NCBI RefSeq assembly: GCF_023699475.1
Contig: NZ_JALXFV010000003.1
Coordinates: forward strand, 95,739-159,738
Source: Halomarina rubra
GTDB taxonomy: Archaea > Halobacteriota > Halobacteria > Halobacteriales > Haloarculaceae
Reading direction: 5' to 3'
Length of the DNA stretch: 64,000 bases
How positions within the stretch are numbered: the first letter of the stretch is position 1; each line of letters starts with the position of its first letter. The translations under genes were made by a program, and so were the position numbers. This document shows positions 41,117-49,225 of the stretch, piece by piece. The notes beneath the pieces were generated by a model that was not told the origin of the DNA, searched no databases, and saw only the letters and a list, made by a program, of their open reading frames with translations.

Positions 41117-43051
41117 ATGGGCATCACCGCAGACGACGACGACCCGTTCGAGGAACAACGGGAGAACGCGGAGAACCCGATGCGTCGCCTCTTCTTCGAG
41201 TACGGCGCGGAGAACCGCTTCGCGTTCGTCGTGGGCCTCCTCTCCAGTATCACGGCCCGCGTCCTCGACTTGCTCCCCATCGTCCTCCTCACGGTCGCCA
41301 TCGACTCCATCTTCAACGACACCCGCGCGTTCTCGCTGCTGTTCGTCCCGCAGTCGTGGATACCGGCCACCGAACAGGGCCAACTGCTCCTCTCGGTCGG
41401 TCTCATCGCCGCGGCGTTCTTCGGCGGTGCGGCGTTCCACTGGACCCGAAACTGGGGGTGGAACTCCTTCGCACAGCACATCCAACACGACGTCCGTACC
41501 GACACCTACGACAAGATGCAGCGGTTGAACATGGACTTCTTCGCCGAGAAACAGACCGGCGAGATGATGTCCATCCTCTCGAACGACGTCAACCGCCTCG
41601 AACGGTTCCTCAACGACGGGATGAACTCGGCGTTCCGACTCGGCGTGATGGTCGTCGGCATCGCCGGCATCCTGCTGTACTGGAACTGGCAGCTCGCAGT
41701 CATCACGCTCTCGGTGGTGCCCCTCATCGGCTTCTTCACCTACAAGTTCATCCAGGCCATCCAGCCGAAGTACGCCGACGTCCGCTCGTCGGTCGGGAAC
41801 ATGAACTCCCGGCTGGAGAACAACCTCGGCGGGGTGCAGGTCATCAAGACCTCGAACACCGAGAACTTCGAGTCCGACCGCGTCGACGACGTGTCTCAGG
41901 ACTACTTCGACGCCAACTGGGACGCCATCGGCACCCGTATCAAGTTCTTCCCCAGCCTCAGGGTGATGGCCGGCATCGGCTTCGTCAGCACGTTCCTCGT
42001 CGGTGGCTGGTGGGTGCTCACCTACGAGCAGACCGGCGCGGCCCCGTGGATATTCTCGGGCAGTCTGAGCTCCGGCGAGTTCGTCGGGTTCGTGCTGTTC
42101 ACCCAGCGGTTCATCTGGCCGATGGCGCAGTTCGGCCAGATCATCAACATGTACCAGCGCGCCTACGCCTCCAGTTCGCGCATCTTCGGGCTGATGGACG
42201 AACCCTCGCGCATCGTCGAGGACCCCGACGCCGACGAGTTGGTCGTCGGCGACGGCGAGGTCGTCTACGACGACGTGACGTTCGGCTACGACGAGGACGA
42301 GACCATCGTCGAGGACGTCTCGTTCCACGTCGACGGCGGCGAGACGCTCGCGCTCGTCGGCCCGACCGGTGCGGGGAAGTCCACGGTCCTGAAACTCCTG
42401 CTCCGGATGTACGACGTCGACGAGGGAGCCATCACCATCGACGACCAGGACCTCCGCGACGTCACCATCCCGAGCCTCCGGCAGAACATCGGCTACGTCA
42501 GCCAGGACACGTTCCTGTTCTACGGGAGCGTCGAGGAGAACATCGCCTACGGGACGTTCGACGCCAGCCGCGAGGAGGTCGTCGAGGCCGCCGAGGCCGC
42601 CGAGGCCCACGAGTTCATCGAGAACCTCCCGGAGGGCTACGACACCGAGGTCGGCGAACGCGGCGTCAAGCTCTCGGGGGGCCAGCGCCAGCGCCTCTCA
42701 ATCGCGCGGGCCATCCTCAAGGACCCCGAGATACTCGTCCTCGACGAGGCCACCAGCGACGTCGACACCGAGACGGAGATGCTCATCCAGCGCTCGCTCG
42801 ACCGTCTGACCGAGAACCGTACCACCTTCAGCATCGCCCATCGCCTCTCGACCATCAAGGACGCCGACCAGATCGTCGTCCTCGAAGACGGGACGATAGC
42901 CGAACGGGGCAGCCACGAGGAACTGCTCGGCAACGACGACCTCTACGCCCACCTCTGGGGCGTGCAGGCCGGCGAGATAGACGAACTCCCCGAGGAGTTC
43001 ATCGAGCGCGCCCAGCGCCGACAGGCACGGACGAGCGGCGACGACGACTAA
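41117..43051 (+). CDS. ABC exporter, fused permease-ATPase (MsbA/MDR type)
   Basis: 644 residues. N-terminal type-I exporter domain with six TM helices (to about residue 350, including a long extracytoplasmic loop after TM1), then the ATPase: Walker A GPTGAGKST near 415, signature LSGGQRQRLSIARA near 519, Walker B ILVLDEATSDVD near 539 and H-loop in FSIAHRLSTI. Works as a homodimer to export lipids or drugs. Acidic tail. Monocistronic, followed by an array of hairpins. Confidence 0.93.
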   Translation: MGITADDDDPFEEQRENAENPMRRLFFEYGAENRFAFVVGLLSSITARVLDLLPIVLLTVAIDSIFNDTRAFSLLFVPQSWIPATEQGQLLLSVGLIAAAFFGGAAFHWTRNWGWNSFAQHIQHDVRTDTYDKMQRLNMDFFAEKQTGEMMSILSNDVNRLERFLNDGMNSAFRLGVMVVGIAGILLYWNWQLAVITLSVVPLIGFFTYKFIQAIQPKYADVRSSVGNMNSRLENNLGGVQVIKTSNTENFESDRVDDVSQDYFDANWDAIGTRIKFFPSLRVMAGIGFVSTFLVGGWWVLTYEQTGAAPWIFSGSLSSGEFVGFVLFTQRFIWPMAQFGQIINMYQRAYASSSRIFGLMDEPSRIVEDPDADELVVGDGEVVYDDVTFGYDEDETIVEDVSFHVDGGETLALVGPTGAGKSTVLKLLLRMYDVDEGAITIDDQDLRDVTIPSLRQNIGYVSQDTFLFYGSVEENIAYGTFDASREEVVEAAEAAEAHEFIENLPEGYDTEVGERGVKLSGGQRQRLSIARAILKDPEILVLDEATSDVDTETEMLIQRSLDRLTENRTTFSIAHRLSTIKDADQIVVLEDGTIAERGSHEELLGNDDLYAHLWGVQAGEIDELPEEFIERAQRRQARTSGDDD

Positions 43052-43432
43052 CGACCGTTTTCTTCGTCGGGGTCGCTTCACGTGGCGGCGAAGCCGCCAC
43101 GGCATGCGGTCGCGGGCCAACGGCCCGCAATCCGCGCGACCCGCTCCTCGAAAACCGTCGATGAAAAAGGCCGCTCGGAGCGCGTCGCGCTCCTCCCGGT
43201 GAACCGCGCTCGCTTCGCTCGCGCGGACGTTCACCACGGCCCGTCTCGCCGAGGTGTCGAAGAAACGACCGACGAACGGCGGGCTTCGTCACGACCCTCT
43301 GGCTCCCAGTCGCAGTCTGCCGGGCGCACGTTCATCTCCTCGGCGGCGAAACAGAGTGTACGACTCGCGGAGCAACTCGGCCGATTTTGAGGCTCACCTC
43401 CGGCAGTCCCCGAGCCGAACCAGGAGACATCC
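43052..43432. repeat. Hairpin-rich intergenic region after the ABC exporter
   Basis: No gene seen. It has GTGGCGGC-GAA-GCCGCCAC (43082-43100), GCGGGCC-AAC-GGCCCGC (43112-43128), GGAGCGCG-T-CGCGCTCC (43177-43193) and CCGCGC-TCGCTTCGCTC-GCGCGG (43204-43226) inside an outer GTGAA/TTCAC pair. The first could be the exporter terminator. Confidence 0.6.
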
Positions 43433-43690
43433 ATGGACCCAGAGCTAACGTTCTCTCCGGAGGACACAGGGAAAGAGGTCGTAACGGCAGCCGGCGACGT
43501 CGTCGGCACCGTGACCGAGACGGACGAGACCACGGCGACGGTCGCCCCCCACGAGGCCATCAGCCCCGAGTTGCTGGAGCAACTCGGCTGGGACGCGACC
43601 GAACGAGAGACGTACGTCCTCACCGCGGACGACGTGAGCGGCATCACCGAGGACACGATTCAGGTCGGTGGCACGAGCTGGTCGCAGTGA
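43433..43690 (+). CDS. Small PRC-barrel-like protein
   Basis: 85 residues: DTGKEVVTAAGDVVGTVTETDETTATVAP, the start of a PRC-barrel, followed by an acidic helical part. Overlaps the next gene by 4 nt (GTGA), pairing it with a DUF1328 membrane protein, as is common for stress-related small operons. Confidence 0.7.
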   Translation: MDPELTFSPEDTGKEVVTAAGDVVGTVTETDETTATVAPHEAISPELLEQLGWDATERETYVLTADDVSGITEDTIQVGGTSWSQ

Positions 43691-43890
43691 CCGCCCTGAC
43701 CAGTCTCGGCGGCGTCCTCGCGCAACTCGGCGGGACCGGGGAGTTCCTGTGGCTCGCCGTCGTCTTCCTCGTCGTCGCCATCGTCGCGGGCCTGTTCGGG
43801 TTCCGCGGCGTGGCGGGACTGTCGATGGGGGCGGCGCGGCTGCTCGTCCTCGTGTTCATCGTCCTCGCCGTCCTCGCGTTCCTCCTCTGA
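43687..43890 (+). CDS. DUF1328-like small membrane protein
   Basis: 67 residues from GTG 43687. Family features: FLWLAVVFLVVAIVAGLFGF then GVAGLSMGAARLL and a last TM. Two TM helices. In bacteria the family is associated with envelope stress; role here unknown. Coupled to the PRC-barrel-like gene. Confidence 0.78.
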   Translation: MTALTSLGGVLAQLGGTGEFLWLAVVFLVVAIVAGLFGFRGVAGLSMGAARLLVLVFIVLAVLAFLL

Positions 43891-43919
43891 GGGACGCGCC
43901 CACCGATTTCTCGACCGAC

Positions 43920-44222
43920 TTACAGCGACTCCTCGTCCGCCTCCTGCCCGCTGCCCTCCTCGGTGCCGCGGTCGGAGTAGTCCTCGCGCCCGATGGCATC
44001 CTCGGGGAGCATCGTCATCACGGCCTCGCGGAGCGCCTCAGCGTCCCGAATCTCGTCGTCCTCGTAGCCCTCAAGCACCTCGCCGAGGGTCATCTCGCCC
44101 TCCTGCAGGTCGAGGGTCGCGTCGCCGTACTCCTCGGTCAGTTCGTCGGTCGAGACGGGGTAGTCGACGTCTTCGGGGTCGAAGTCCTCGAACGTCACCC
44201 CGTGGGTGCGGTCGTCGCTCAT
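43920..44222 (-). CDS. DUF5789 family protein
   Basis: 100 residues, very acidic: FDPEDVDYPVSTDELTEEYGDATLDLQEGEMTLGEVLEG, then EALREAVMTMLPEDAIGREDYSDRG. This fits the haloarchaeal DUF5789 pattern (YPVT-DEL-E-YGD and ...A-GR-DYSDRG). Two diverged members occur at 52021 and 52702. Confidence 0.78.
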   Translation of the reverse strand: MSDDRTHGVTFEDFDPEDVDYPVSTDELTEEYGDATLDLQEGEMTLGEVLEGYEDDEIRDAEALREAVMTMLPEDAIGREDYSDRGTEEGSGQEADEESL

Positions 44223-44354
44223 CGCTCGCTCCGAGACGCGCCCACCTCAAAGCGCTGTGGCCTGCCCGTTCCGGCCGTGGTGGTGCGAGGGAGACGGGAG
44301 TCACCGGACCGGGTCGCCCACCCGATTGAAGGCGTCTCGCGCGGAGCGAAGCGT

Positions 44355-45077
44355 ATGGACCTCGCCGCCCGCACCTGGACGGACGTTGCAGCCAGCGCCC
44401 CGACGCTGGCGCTGCTCCCCGTCGGGAGCACCGAACAACACGGCCCGCACGCCCCGCTGGGGACCGACCACCTCGCGGCCGCCGCCGTCGCAGAGACGGC
44501 CGCCGAACGCTACGAAGAACAGGCCGACGAGGCGGTGGTCGTCGCTCCCACGATTCCCGTCGGCGTCTCCGAGGAACACCGCGGGTTCGCCGGGACGCTC
44601 TGGGTGAGCGAGGACACCTTCCGCGCGTACGTCGCCGAGGTCGTCGAGAGCCTCGCCCACCACGGGGTCGAGGACGTGGTCGTCGTCAACGGGCACGGCG
44701 GGAACGTCGCCGCCCTGCGGGAAGTCTGCGGGCGACTCACCCGCGACGACGTGGCCTACACCCTGCCGTTCACCTGGTTCGACGCGGTGTCGAGCGACCT
44801 CCCGATGGGCCACGCCGGGGCGAGAGAGACCGCACTCCTCAGACACGTCGTCCCCGAGTTGGTCCGAGAAGAGCGCGTCGCGGACGCCCGGAGCGAGGCC
44901 GCCGACCGCTGGGGCGAGTGGGTCGCGGGTGTCAACCTCGCGTACGACACCGACGCGTTCACCGAGAACGGCGTCGTCGGCGACCCGGACGCGGGCGACG
45001 ACAGCGACGGCGAGGCGCTCCTGAGCGGGGCGGCGGGGGCGCTGTGTGAACTGCTGGCGGCGATGGACGAGCGCTGA
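44355..45077 (+). CDS. Creatininase-family amidohydrolase (ArfB-like)
   Basis: 240 residues. Metal site GSTEQHGPHAPLGTDH (E27, H29, D38), then EEHRGFAGTLWVS and VVNGHGGNVAAL. The archaeal member of this family, ArfB, deformylates a pyrimidine intermediate in flavin/F420 synthesis; that is the likely reaction but related members differ. ATG 44355 follows GCGGAG. Monocistronic. Confidence 0.8.
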   Translation: MDLAARTWTDVAASAPTLALLPVGSTEQHGPHAPLGTDHLAAAAVAETAAERYEEQADEAVVVAPTIPVGVSEEHRGFAGTLWVSEDTFRAYVAEVVESLAHHGVEDVVVVNGHGGNVAALREVCGRLTRDDVAYTLPFTWFDAVSSDLPMGHAGARETALLRHVVPELVREERVADARSEAADRWGEWVAGVNLAYDTDAFTENGVVGDPDAGDDSDGEALLSGAAGALCELLAAMDER

Positions 45078-45086
45078 GTCGGTCGG

Positions 45087-45572
45087 TTACTCCTCGTCTT
45101 CCTCGTCGGCGTCGTCCGCCTCCGCGTCCTCGGCGTCCGCTTCCTCGTCGGCGTCGCTCTCGTCGTCAGTCGCCTCGCTCTCCTCGTGCAGGTCTTCGAG
45201 CTGACCGCGCAGCGGCGGGATGGTGCTCGCGAGGTCGCCGACCTGCTCGCGGGCGGCGACGATCTCCTCCATCACCTCGGTGAGCGACTCCAGGTCCTCC
45301 TCCAGGTCCTCGGCGTCCTCGAACGCGTCGGCGCGCTGGCCCATCGTGTACCACTTGCGGGCGTCTCGGAGGTGCTGTTCGGCGTCGCCCACGTCGAGCG
45401 CACCACGGAGGGCGTTGAGCACGCCGAGGGTGTTCTCGGCTTCGACGTCCCAGATGGCCTCGGGGGCGGGGAGTTCCGCGCGGGCGGCGTCGAGGTGTTT
45501 CTCGACGTCGGCGCGCATCTCGCTTGCGGCCTCGCCGAACAGTTCGTCGTCGTCGAGAGCGGACTGGCTCAT
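45087..45572 (-). CDS. DUF5790 family protein
   Basis: 161 residues. Starts MSQSALDDDELFGEAASEMR, then LPAPEAIWDVEAENTLGVLNALRGALD and KWYTMGQRADAFEDAEDLEEDL, followed by a very acidic tail. This is the haloarchaeal DUF5790 pattern; helical, function unknown. A strong TATA box gives a leaderless start at 45572. Confidence 0.82.
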   Translation of the reverse strand: MSQSALDDDELFGEAASEMRADVEKHLDAARAELPAPEAIWDVEAENTLGVLNALRGALDVGDAEQHLRDARKWYTMGQRADAFEDAEDLEEDLESLTEVMEEIVAAREQVGDLASTIPPLRGQLEDLHEESEATDDESDADEEADAEDAEADDADEEDEE

Positions 45573-45596
45573 GGCACGGGGTTTGCTAGCGGCCTG

Positions 45597-45604
45597 TATA
45601 AATA
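45597..45604 (-). promoter_or_regulatory. TATA box of the DUF5790 gene
   Basis: TATTTATA on the minus strand, ending 25 nt before the ATG. Confidence 0.6.
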
Positions 45605-45617
45605 CCCGCCCGAAACT

Positions 45618-45628
45618 GAAAGTGAAAC
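45618..45628 (-). promoter_or_regulatory. GTTTCACTTTC motif upstream of the DUF5790 promoter
   Basis: Identical 11-mer, in gene orientation, to the one 49 nt before the 22216 gene; here 45 nt before the ATG and 13 nt before the TATA box. Confidence 0.4.
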
Positions 45629-45636
45629 CCGCCGTC

Positions 45637-45650
45637 TCGAACCGGTTCGA
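45637..45650. promoter_or_regulatory. 14-bp perfect palindrome
   Basis: TCGAACC|GGTTCGA, upstream of the DUF5790 promoter and downstream of the MptD-like stop. Possible operator. Confidence 0.3.
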
Positions 45651-45730
45651 CCCCGTCCACGGTTCGCCGGCCGTCGTCGATTGCCGCGACGTCGCGAGGC
45701 CACGCCGTCACGGACGCGCTCCGTCGCCCC

Positions 45731-46066
45731 CTACCGTTCGACGACGTCGACGACCCGCATCAGCGGGTAGCCCTCTTCCATCGCCATCTCGGTGTGGACG
45801 ACCTGGTCCTCGTACTCGATGCGCATCCGGACCTCCATGTACTCGCCCGTCAGTTCGGTGTAGTCGTGGGTCGTGTCGAGTTCGTCGGCGAGGATGTCGA
45901 CCGAACAGTCCGCACAGAACGGCTGGTTCTCGATGGCCTCCTCCATCGCCACCGCGAGGCTGTCGGCACTGGCGGGGCTGACGGGCGTGCCGGCGAACTG
46001 GTGGTACAGCGTGCCGAACTTGATGCCCGCCTCGAAACAGGCGGCTTCGGCGTCCGTGGGGTCCAT
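45731..46066 (-). CDS. mptD: Archaeal dihydroneopterin aldolase (MptD-like, DUF372)
   Basis: 111 residues: DPTDAEAACFEAGIKFGTLYHQFAGTPVSP, then NQPFCADCSVDI and a C-terminal beta region (EVRMRIEYEDQVVHTEMAMEEGYPLM). This matches the archaeal MptD/DUF372 family, which makes 6-hydroxymethyl-dihydropterin for methanopterin or folate. ATG 46066 begins the conserved region; the frame extends upstream but without family-like sequence. Confidence 0.78.
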   Translation of the reverse strand: MDPTDAEAACFEAGIKFGTLYHQFAGTPVSPASADSLAVAMEEAIENQPFCADCSVDILADELDTTHDYTELTGEYMEVRMRIEYEDQVVHTEMAMEEGYPLMRVVDVVER

Positions 46067-46225
46067 GAACGGGGATTCGTCGCTCGCGGTAAAAGACCGA
46101 CGAGTCGCGCCGCACGGGGCGCTGGCGAGGAAGCGGCGCGAGCGGGAACCTGCCGCCGAAACGGCCGGTCGATACGCCAACGTCCAACACGCAACCGGTT
46201 TAGGTCCGAATCACTTTCCTCCCCC

Positions 46226-46849
46226 ATGGACTACGAGTCATCACTCGACCGGGCGATGGAGAACGTCCCGGACATCGACTCCAGCGGCGAGCGCCTCTCC
46301 GTCCCCGACGCGCAGGCCCAGAAGGACGGCGCGTTCACCCGACTGACCAACCTCGACGACGTCGCCGACACGCTCTCCCGAGAGACCGAGCACGTCCACC
46401 GGTTCGTCCAGCGCGAACTCGGGACCAACGGCAAACTCGAGGAGGGCGTCGGTCGCTACAACGGGTCGTTCAGCGGCTCTGACTTCGACGCCGCCATCGA
46501 GGCGTACGTCGAGACGTACGTCATCTGCGGGGAGTGTGGCCTCCCCGACACCCGCCTCGTCACCGAGGACCGCACGCCGATGCTGCGCTGTGACGCCTGT
46601 GGTGCGTTCCGCCCCGTCTCGAAACAGCGCCGCTCCAGCCAGCAACAACAGCAGCGCGACGCCATCGAGGAGGGCCAGACCTACACCCTCGAGATCACCT
46701 CGACGGGCCGCAAGGGCGACGGCGTCGCCGAACGCGGCGAGTACACCGTCTTCGTCCCCGGCGCACAGGAGGGCGACATCGTCGAGGCGTACATCAACAA
46801 CGTCTCCGGGTCGCTCGCGTTCGCTCGTCTCGAGTCCAAGCAGGACTGA
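46226..46849 (+). CDS. Translation initiation factor 2 subunit beta (aIF2-beta) with C-terminal TRAM domain
   Basis: 207 residues. Core domain (DDVADTLSRETEHVHRFVQRELGTNGKLEEG and FDAAIEAYVETYVICGECGLPDTRL), zinc ribbon CGEC ... CDAC, then a TRAM domain (GQTYTLEITSTGRKGDGVAERGEYTVFVPGA). This fusion is characteristic of haloarchaea. Forms eIF2 with the alpha and gamma subunits, encoded elsewhere. Divergent from mptD. Confidence 0.88.
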   Translation: MDYESSLDRAMENVPDIDSSGERLSVPDAQAQKDGAFTRLTNLDDVADTLSRETEHVHRFVQRELGTNGKLEEGVGRYNGSFSGSDFDAAIEAYVETYVICGECGLPDTRLVTEDRTPMLRCDACGAFRPVSKQRRSSQQQQQRDAIEEGQTYTLEITSTGRKGDGVAERGEYTVFVPGAQEGDIVEAYINNVSGSLAFARLESKQD

Positions 46850-46966
46850 GCACGCACCGGTCGAACGCGTCTGCGGTCTGCGAACCGACGGTTCTCTCGA
46901 TTTCTCACGCGCCGAGTCACGCGAGCGGCCGGAACGACCTTCGACGTTCGGCCGGTAGACTCGGTC

Positions 46967-47623
46967 GTGAGCCGATTCCACGCGGTGCTGTTCGACATGG
47001 ACGGCGTCCTCGTCGACTCCGAACCCCACTGGAACCGCTTCTGGCGCGAGGAGGTGTTCGCCGACGCCGAACGCGGCACCCCCTCGCTCGACGAGGTGAC
47101 GGGGCGTAACTACCGCGAGAGCCTCGCCGAAATCGCTGAGCGGTACGGCCTCCCCGAGTCCGTCGACCACTACGCCGCCCGGTTCGACGAAGCGTCGGTC
47201 GAGGTCTACGGAGAGACCGTCGAACTGACGCCGGGCATCCACGACCTGTTCGACGAGATTCGAGCGCGTGACCTGCGACTCGCCATCGTCTCCTCCGCGC
47301 CCCACGACTGGATTCGGACCGTCGTCGACCGCTTCGACCTCGGACCGCTCGACACCGTCGTCAGTGCCGAGGACCTCGACGGCCCCGGCAAACCCGCCCC
47401 CGGCATCTACGAGCGAGCGGCGGCGGACCTCGGCGTCGACCCCGCCGACTGCGTCGTCGTCGAGGACTCCGTCGCCGGCGTCCGTGCCGCGGCGACCGCG
47501 GGCGCGACCGTCGTCCGGTTCAAACGCAGCGAGACCGTGCCGGCCATCGACGGCGTCGACGTCCTCGCCGAGACGCCCGGCGACCTCCGCGAGACGGTGC
47601 TCGGCCTGCTGGACGGCGAGTGA
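46967..47623 (+). CDS. HAD-superfamily hydrolase, beta-phosphoglucomutase-like
   Basis: 218 residues, GTG start. FDMDGVLVDSE (nucleophile and acid/base Asp), SSAPHDW (motif II), GKPAPGIYERAAADLGV (motif III) and VEDSVAGVRAA (motif IV), the beta-PGM/phosphatase subgroup with a helical cap. Substrate likely a sugar or glycolate phosphate; unknown. Confidence 0.87.
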   Translation: MSRFHAVLFDMDGVLVDSEPHWNRFWREEVFADAERGTPSLDEVTGRNYRESLAEIAERYGLPESVDHYAARFDEASVEVYGETVELTPGIHDLFDEIRARDLRLAIVSSAPHDWIRTVVDRFDLGPLDTVVSAEDLDGPGKPAPGIYERAAADLGVDPADCVVVEDSVAGVRAAATAGATVVRFKRSETVPAIDGVDVLAETPGDLRETVLGLLDGE

Positions 47624-47840
47624 GTGTCGCTGGCTCTCGCTCACTGCGCTCGCTCCACAGAACCGCACGAAACTCGCTTCGCTCGTTTCGTTAGCTCTCC
47701 TTCGGTCGCTCTGCTCTCTCAGGAGAATCGCGTGAGACTCACTGCGTTCGTCTCACTGATTCCACGTCGCTCGGTCGCTTCGCTCACTCGCTCCGTGGAA
47801 CCGCGCCTTTCATCACACCCAGACGCCACTCGTTCAGTAC
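47624..47840. repeat. Hairpin array between the HAD and Azf-like genes
   Basis: Non-coding. Contains ACGAAAC-TCGCTTCGCTC-GTTTCGT (47667-47691), GTGAGAC-TCACTGCGTTC-GTCTCAC (47732-47756), both with 7-bp arms and 11-nt loops, and TTCCACG/CGTGGAA (47760-47800). Members of the shared-loop hairpin family. Confidence 0.6.
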
Positions 47841-48584
47841 ATGGCGCGGGTCTTACTCACGGGGGCGGCCGGGCGGGTCGGCACCGCCATCCTCGGCGGT
47901 ATCGGCGAGGACCACGAGTGGCGACTGCTCGACCGTGACCCACCGACCGGCGACCTCGCCGACTACGAGTACTACGTCGCCGACATCACCGACGAGGCCG
48001 CCCTCCAGACCGCGACGGAGGACATCGACGTCGTCCTCCACCTCGCGGGCGACCCCCGTCCCGAAGCCCCATGGGACTCCGTGCTCACCAACAACATCGA
48101 CGGCACCCACGCCGTCTACCAGGCCGCCGTCGAGAGCGGCGTCGAGAAGGTCGTGTTCGCCTCCTCGAACCACGCCGTCGGCGCGTACGAGACCGACCGC
48201 AAACCCCACATCTACCGCACCGGGAGCGACTACCGCCTCGACGGCACCGAACTCCCCCGCCCGAAGAACGTCTACGGCGTCTCGAAGGCCGCCGGCGAGA
48301 CCCTCGGCCGCTACTACCACGACATGCACGGTCTCTCGGTGGTCAACATCCGTATCGGCAACCTGACGAAGGGCCACCCGCCCATCGACTACGAACGCGG
48401 CCAGGCGATGTGGCTCTCCTACCGTGACTGCGCACACCTGTTCGACCGCTGTATCCGCGCCGACTACGGCTACGAGATCGTCTACGGCATCTCCGACAAC
48501 GACCGCAAGTACTACTCCATCGACCGAGCGCGTGACGTGTTGGGTTATCAACCGCAGGACAACTCCGCCGATCACGACGACTGA
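47841..48584 (+). CDS. NAD-dependent epimerase/dehydratase-family protein, Azf-like glucose-6-phosphate dehydrogenase
   Basis: 247 residues, extended-SDR fold: VLLTGAAGRVGTAIL (NAD loop), VLHLAGDPRPEAPWDSVLTNNIDGT, FASSNHAVGAYE and the active-site YGVSKAAGE (Tyr and Lys present). The pattern is close to the haloarchaeal NAD-dependent glucose-6-phosphate dehydrogenase Azf and uronate dehydrogenases. Either is possible without comparison. Confidence 0.72.
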   Translation: MARVLLTGAAGRVGTAILGGIGEDHEWRLLDRDPPTGDLADYEYYVADITDEAALQTATEDIDVVLHLAGDPRPEAPWDSVLTNNIDGTHAVYQAAVESGVEKVVFASSNHAVGAYETDRKPHIYRTGSDYRLDGTELPRPKNVYGVSKAAGETLGRYYHDMHGLSVVNIRIGNLTKGHPPIDYERGQAMWLSYRDCAHLFDRCIRADYGYEIVYGISDNDRKYYSIDRARDVLGYQPQDNSADHDD

Positions 48585-48959
48585 GCGGTCATTTTACAGA
48601 GACCGAGCCAGCGTATCCAACTCTGATCTTCGAGGGTCGTGTTTCGTAGCCCTACACACCATAGAGGGTGGTCGCTGTCTTCCGTCGGTTCACCCGTAGG
48701 GTGTTGCATGGGAATCTGACCCTTACGGTGCCGACAAGCTTGAGGCACACTGTGACCGGCGGTCGGAGGAGTGAGGTGGAGCAGCGATGGGGGTATCTCG
48801 AAGAGTTGTAGCCGGGGTTTGTAGGACGGCTTGTCTTGCCTTTGAGTCACTGTGTCGGTGAGAATGAAGCTCACCGAGAGGCTTTGGAAACGTCAGGGAA
48901 CAAGACTTCGCAATGCTTGCTGGTTTTGTTAGACAGAGAGCGTGAGTCTACCACCCCCC
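48585..48959. other. Non-coding-looking DNA of atypical composition
   Basis: GC content drops to about one half. The only minus-strand frame of size (48572-48874) reads without recognisable motif. No terminal inverted repeats or transposase motif were found. It may be an eroded insertion. Confidence 0.4.
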
Positions 48960-49127
48960 TCACGAGTGACGCCAGATTCCGTTGAACAGCGTTGGAAGCA
49001 CGAAACCGACACCGAACACCGCCACGAGTACCAACGCCTCGCTATTAGCGGACTCCGTTGCTGGGCACCACGCTGTAAGGCCGAGACACACGAACGTAAT
49101 CGCAATCTTCGTCTCAATGCCCAACAA
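48960..49127 (-). CDS. Possible small two-TM membrane protein (no ATG/GTG start; may be a fragment)
   Basis: Reads LLGIETKIAITFVCLGLTAW and later VLVAVFGVGFVLPTLFNGIW before the stop: two membrane helices in the style of small haloarchaeal proteins. Only TTG codons (49127, 49124) are available as starts before an upstream stop, so it may be truncated. Confidence 0.35.
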   Translation of the reverse strand: MLGIETKIAITFVCLGLTAWCPATESANSEALVLVAVFGVGFVLPTLFNGIWRHS

Positions 49128-49225
49128 CGGGTGCGAGTCGAAGCTCTGAATTCTACCTTTGGGCTACGGAATTGACACTGCGAGCCAATACCAGTCCTTT
49201 TCCCCTGTAGGCGTCTTCGTTTACT

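Noticed and set aside
48572-48874. A 100-codon minus-strand frame in the AT-richer region
   Set aside because: No motif, unusual composition and overlap with the end of the Azf-like gene; kept only as part of the atypical region.
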